Source of the DNA: Cylicocyclus nassatus
Taxonomy: Eukaryota; Nematoda; Chromadorea; Rhabditida; Strongylidae
Reading direction: 5' to 3'
NCBI GenBank assembly: GCA_958299035.1
Contig: CATQJL010000112.1
Span: 54,355,140-54,419,139 of the forward strand
DNA length: 64,000 bases
The position numbers and the translations under genes are program-made. The stretch's first letter is position 1; every line of letters begins with the position of its first letter. The notes beneath the pieces are model-generated. The model did no database searches. It had not been told where the DNA came from and saw only the letters and a list, made by a program, of their open reading frames with translations. This document shows, piece by piece, positions 59,878 through 64,000 of this stretch.

Positions 59878-60182
59878 CAGTGGCGGTCGCAGAATTTCCG
59901 TCGGCAGGGGGGGGGGGGGGGGGCAAAAGTCTTTTTCAAATGAAGGTGCGTGGCTTTAGCCACGCACTGCGAAAAAATTTTGGGGTGCTTCTCAGAATTT
60001 TTGCGGGTCCATAACTCCTAAAATTTAGAAGAAGGGGACGTGACGGCAGCCATTTTTACAAGCCTAATTTGAATTTTGAAAAATTTCAAAAATTGTTTGC
60101 AAGAACAAACAAGTCACTTTTTAAAACCCATGTAAGTTAATTTCAAGAACTTCGCGATCTATTCTGTGGGGGGGGGGAGAGG
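59878..60182. mobile_element. CAGTGGCG-family MITE, copy 3 (right end lost)
   Basis: Starts CAGTGGCGGTCGCAGAATTT. It has a G run (about 59907-59923), the GTGCGTGGCTTTAGCCACGC hairpin and GAACTTCGCGATCTATTCTG before a second G run. The right CCACTG terminus and the TSD are not recognisable. It lies only about 120 bases from copy 2. Confidence 0.75.
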
Positions 60183-62745
60183 TGATGGAGTACTTACAGC
60201 GTTTTGAATAATTTCAAACACCACAAATATCACTCATGTGACTCCAAGATGTCGCTGCCGTATGGCGCCACTACGTTGTGTAAGTCAAAAACATCGCTAA
60301 GAGACTACAATGACAAAATGTCTACTTCTTCAGAGGCTTAACCTGAAACGGTAGTCAAGAACTACTCTAGGACTCTGATAGTGAGCTCTATGAATGAAGA
60401 AAGCGCACTCTTAATTGTTCCTACTGTCACAGAAATTGTTCAAGATAGCGAAATCTTCTTAATTGGATTAAAGGCATAGTCTTAAATACACGGCTCCCAG
60501 AAGCATGTACGGTTTTCTCATTTAGTTCATATCTCTTTTGGCAAGTTTTTTCTCAAGATTCTCAAAGCAGCAGATTGTAGGGTTGGCTTCAGCCTAGATT
60601 TACAATATGCAGCGAGCCAACTACTCTTGATTGTAAGATTACGATGAGAATTCCCAAATCAAAGTCATCGCTGCGGTAAGGTGAGCCCAGCAGCTTTAGC
60701 CGTATGCACTATTTGAGTAAGGGAACGAAGGTCGCTAGTTTGAGCCGCCTCCGCGGACTACTGCTCCTGGAATGGCATGCAATAACATTGCAAAAGGACC
60801 AATTAGCCGCGAAAGGCGGGTCAAACTGGCGGACTTCGTTCCCCTACCTTATGCTCGACGTCCGCACGCTAGCTCTACACCCTAGATTACTCGCCCGCTA
60901 CCGAAGTGCACCTCGCGTATTTTCGATGCGATCATCCATCAAACAACCCAAGAAACAACGCGCGTCTAATTTGCTAGATTTTCCTGAACTACAATACCAA
61001 CAAAGGATATACTGAAACCATAAACCATTACGGCTGTTAAAACAAGTACCAACAACAATAACACGGGGCGAGCCACGTCGCCCGTGCTGCCGATGTGCTA
61101 CAGGCTCAATACATACAAGGGGATTTGGGTTCCTCCATCAGGATCAGCCGATTGAGACCCCATTCAACTGCAATGGTGCACTTCCCAGCTATATAAATCT
61201 TTCTCAAACTACTGCGCGTTGGTACACAATCAAAAAGCTCAAACGCTCAACGTAAAATCCGCTTACCATCAAGAAGCTAAACGTTCAACGTCAAATCCGC
61301 TTCTGCGGAAACTGCTGAACGATCAATCAAGACAAAAGTGAGAAAGACCCTTATGTACTCCTCCACTTGGCCGCGTTTCCGATCGGAGCGGTCCTGCAGC
61401 GACCACATAAGGCGCGACAGGTAATGCGGCATACAGCGCTCCCGGCACCTTGTCCGAGGAGCTGCCCTGCACAGCGGATCGGCGACAGTCACAATAAATT
61501 TGCCGTCGTAAAATCATTGAGAACCTAGAACTTGCGTATCTAGCTTTAAGACACGTTGATTTTACCGTTGGAGTTTGTACAATACCGTACGGTTAAGTAA
61601 TCTGAAGTTTTATAGTACTAGAACCTAGCAAGAGTGTTTTACGATCAGTCTAGGCATTTTCTAGTGTTGGAAAAGGACGAATATAGCCTGATCACTGTAG
61701 TTTAGCCGAACGTTCCACTCTGGTACCTTTGCTAAATTCAAAAGATCTCTCTAGTCTTGTAATCTCACCGCTGTTTCCTACCGTAATCTTACGGTAGCGA
61801 AGACGTGCTACAAACTAACCCAAAGCCAGCCCTAAAATGTCGTATTAAGGTCAATAGGGACATTTGCTCAAAAAACATGATGATGAAAAAGTGCACACCA
61901 ATTCTGATGCTGTAGATTAGAAATCAGAAATTTTTGCTGCTAAATGAGGCAGAATCTCAATAACTTCCATAGAAACTTCTATTTATTTTACACGTAAATT
62001 AACTTTGTCAACAGTTCCGGATAGAGTTGGAACTGTTGGTGGTACCTGTAAGCAAGCATGCTTACGAATATGAAAGTATTACATTTCATCATTATATTAC
62101 ATTTCTTAGGTTTATTTGAGCTCGAATATATGTGCATCCTTGATGAAATTTTACGGGTATAATAAATAATCAATTGGTGATAATAATATAACTTTACGTA
62201 ATAATAGTATCAATAAAAGTCATGTCTTTGATACTCTCCGTTTTAGCGGTCCTTACACTCCTTTCAGAGACACAATTTCTATGAATATTTTGGGAGGAAA
62301 TAATTTTTCGGAAGCTTGAAAATGTTTGAATTGTATACAATATCTATGTCTGATTCATCACGCCTACATAATTTTTCTTTCTTTTATGCACCTATTTACT
62401 CTTCAAAAACTCCATCAGTTTCAGCCCACATTCCAATCTATTTTTTCTGCAGATGCCATTGTTTATTTGATTTCTTAAGCTGGAATAGCTCACTTGTTTT
62501 TCCAATGCTGATACAGATTCGCGTTTTGATAAAAGATTCCGCCTCCTCTCAAAGAAGCCGCTTCTTGTTGATAGGGTCGGTCCCACCTTGAGTGAGAGTC
62601 AATAAAAACGGTGAATTTACTTCATTCTTGTACGCTTGGTCCTGATGTTTGGCTTGTGTCTGGCTTTTATCCAAGCTTTGGTATGAATAACATCGGATCA
62701 GCTTTTTTCATAGCTGATCTAGTTTTTACTCTCTTTTTTCTGCAG
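60183..62745. other. no firmly supported gene; G+C-rich patch
   Basis: About 60525-60660 (AGATTGTAGGGTTGGCTTCA ... TTGTAAGATTACGATGAGAA) resembles a decayed mariner-derived arm. 60690-61500 is G+C- and CpG-rich, with a 103-codon + frame (60704-61015, MHYLSKGTKVASLSRLRG...) and a minus frame (61277-61492), neither recognised. An overlapping frame at 62316-62591 (+) is AT-driven. Confidence 0.35.
61229..61303. repeat. imperfect ~39-base tandem duplication
   Basis: Units starting ATCAAAAAGCTCAAACGCTC and ATCAAGAAGCTAAACGTTCA, each continuing AACGTMAAATCCGCTT. Confidence 0.75.
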
Positions 62746-62808
62746 CCATTTTTTAATCGTCTAAGAGCGAAAAACAATCATATATGTGATCATTGGATAT
62801 GGGTGGAA
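62746..62808 (+). CDS. candidate internal exon
   Basis: A strong acceptor (CTCTTTTTTCTGCAG, ending 62745) and a strong donor (GAA|GTAAGC at 62809) bracket 63 bases that are open in the frame RLRAKNNHICDHWIWVE. The neighbouring exons were not identified. The product is unrecognised, and a minus-strand frame (62753-62971) overlaps. Confidence 0.25.
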
Positions 62809-62971
62809 GTAAGCTGTCAGCGGACCGTTTTACGACTTGCTTTTTTTCATGATAAGAAAAAAACGCTGAATCAGCTATAGATCGAAGATGTCTGGAACAA
62901 ACCAGCACTGTGTTCCGTACGATCTTCATCCGCTTCTCAACTCTTCTGTTTACCTTATTCAGCAAAATCAT

Positions 62972-64000
62972 TCTGGTTCATCGCTTGTAGCTATAGTCAA
63001 GTAGCACACTTGGTAATGTGTGCAGTTGCGTAACTAGAATCAGGGCCAAAATAGCCACAAATGGTCTCTTGCGCTTGCTTACATATTGATGTACAACCGA
63101 GTACCAGGGTACAGTGGTCGTAGTCCATGAAGTTTTTACCTTAAAGGATAGCGCTGCGTTCCTCTATCATCCTGAAAATTGTGCAATTGCAAACGTTAAC
63201 AAGGACCGCATATCCTGTAAAGGAGCACATTCTCTTCTAAATAAGTAGATGAGCGAATGTACGCTCTTAGATGGGTCGGGTCATTTATCTCCCTAAATGC
63301 CAAGCAATTTAGAAGAGATTGCGACAGATTTTTGAGAATGTTTAGTAGTTTTTAAAATAGGCCTCACCCATTTTGAGTTCAAAATATCACAAATTCAAAA
63401 CCAACACAAGAATCTAGCAAAAATTATTTCTTTCTGCATACGTTTGTCTTCTGTGAAGATATCTTGAATAATTGTATTATAAATATAAAATTCTGTATGA
63501 CGTCATGAAAATACGTGGGAATAAATGTCTCCAAATTTTTCTTCCTCACTAAACTGTAACCAGTTAATCCCCCTCCCCTCCCCTACATTATCCCTGTGCC
63601 GGAATAACAGCCATGAAGCCGCAAACAGTGCTTTCAGAGCTTTCATAAGTTTCGCTAGGTGCCTCTAATAGAAATTATAAAAATTTGAAGATAACTTTCC
63701 TTATAAATAGCACCACAAACCAAGCTTAATAATAATGAAGTTATGAAAAACAATCCTTTTTGAAATTTCTCTCTTTCACAAAATTTGGGAAAACGTTGTA
63801 TTCTAAAAATAAGCGGTGTCCTTAATTCTAGAGAAATTACCGGAAAAAACTGTCAAAGTTACTGAAAGATAACAGCCAAAGATGAAAGTAAAAAGGTGAT
63901 TAACATAATGTGAAAAGCAATATACGCGTTGTGATAACATAATTTTTGGCTTTTCTCATTTAATTAGTTGATTCCTACGCAAATTGAAAAAAAAACCTGT
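62972..64000. other. no gene seen
   Basis: AT-rich non-coding sequence to the end of the window. No exon, repeat or RNA gene could be supported. Confidence 0.45.

Noticed and set aside
62753..62971. Minus-strand 72-codon frame MILLNKVNRRVEKRMKIV...
   Set aside because: The sequence just upstream is closed by stops in all frames, and a better-bracketed + strand exon overlaps it.

Overview
This window is eukaryotic and most likely from a nematode. The evidence is spliced gene models with pyrimidine-CAG acceptors and GTAAGT-like donors, introns as short as 47 bases, two places where a strong acceptor sits 1-3 bases upstream of an ATG (the pattern of spliced-leader addition), and one operon-like gene pair. 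The DNA is AT-rich and gene-poor, dense in small DNA transposons and long C or G runs. No bacterial gene, rRNA, CRISPR array or convincing intact tRNA was seen. The species cannot be named.

The best-supported genes lie at 23.2-27.0 kb on the + strand. Gene 1 (23197-24065, four exons, about 164 residues) ends with TAG and has AATAAA 25 bases later. Gene 2 (24203-26966, five exons, about 141 residues) starts 3 bases after a TTTATTCAG acceptor, 137 bases after the stop of gene 1. This is the spacing expected of a nematode operon. Neither protein was recognised. Weaker coding candidates are a membrane-protein first exon at 16.5 kb, an antiparallel open frame at 16.8-17.1 kb, a kelch-like fragment at 53 kb with an inverted partial copy at 55 kb, and a few unassigned frames.

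The rest is mostly non-autonomous transposons, many with exact target-site duplications (TSDs). They include: a hAT-like family starting CAGGGCCCGGCAC (9.3, 21.0, 32.6, 36.7 kb and remnants at 7.5 and 47.3 kb); a second hAT-like family starting CAGTGGCG with C/G runs (47.5, 59.4, 59.9, 14.7 kb); a 1.25-kb hAT-like foldback at 34.7 kb that is almost one giant hairpin; a Tc1/mariner-derived family with long inverted arms (43.3, 58.7, 20.2, 19.0 kb); a pogo/Tc-like element at 20.4 kb; a TTAA-flanked piggyBac-like element at 57.6 kb; and further foldbacks at 1.0, 27.2, 38.9, 42.5, 49.25, 55.6 and 58.0 kb. Nested insertions at 19-22 kb record the order of invasion.

Between these are long stretches (1.4-9.3, 10.1-14.7, 28.2-32.6, 44-47, 63-64 kb) where I see no supportable gene. 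Exons of long-intron genes could be hidden there.
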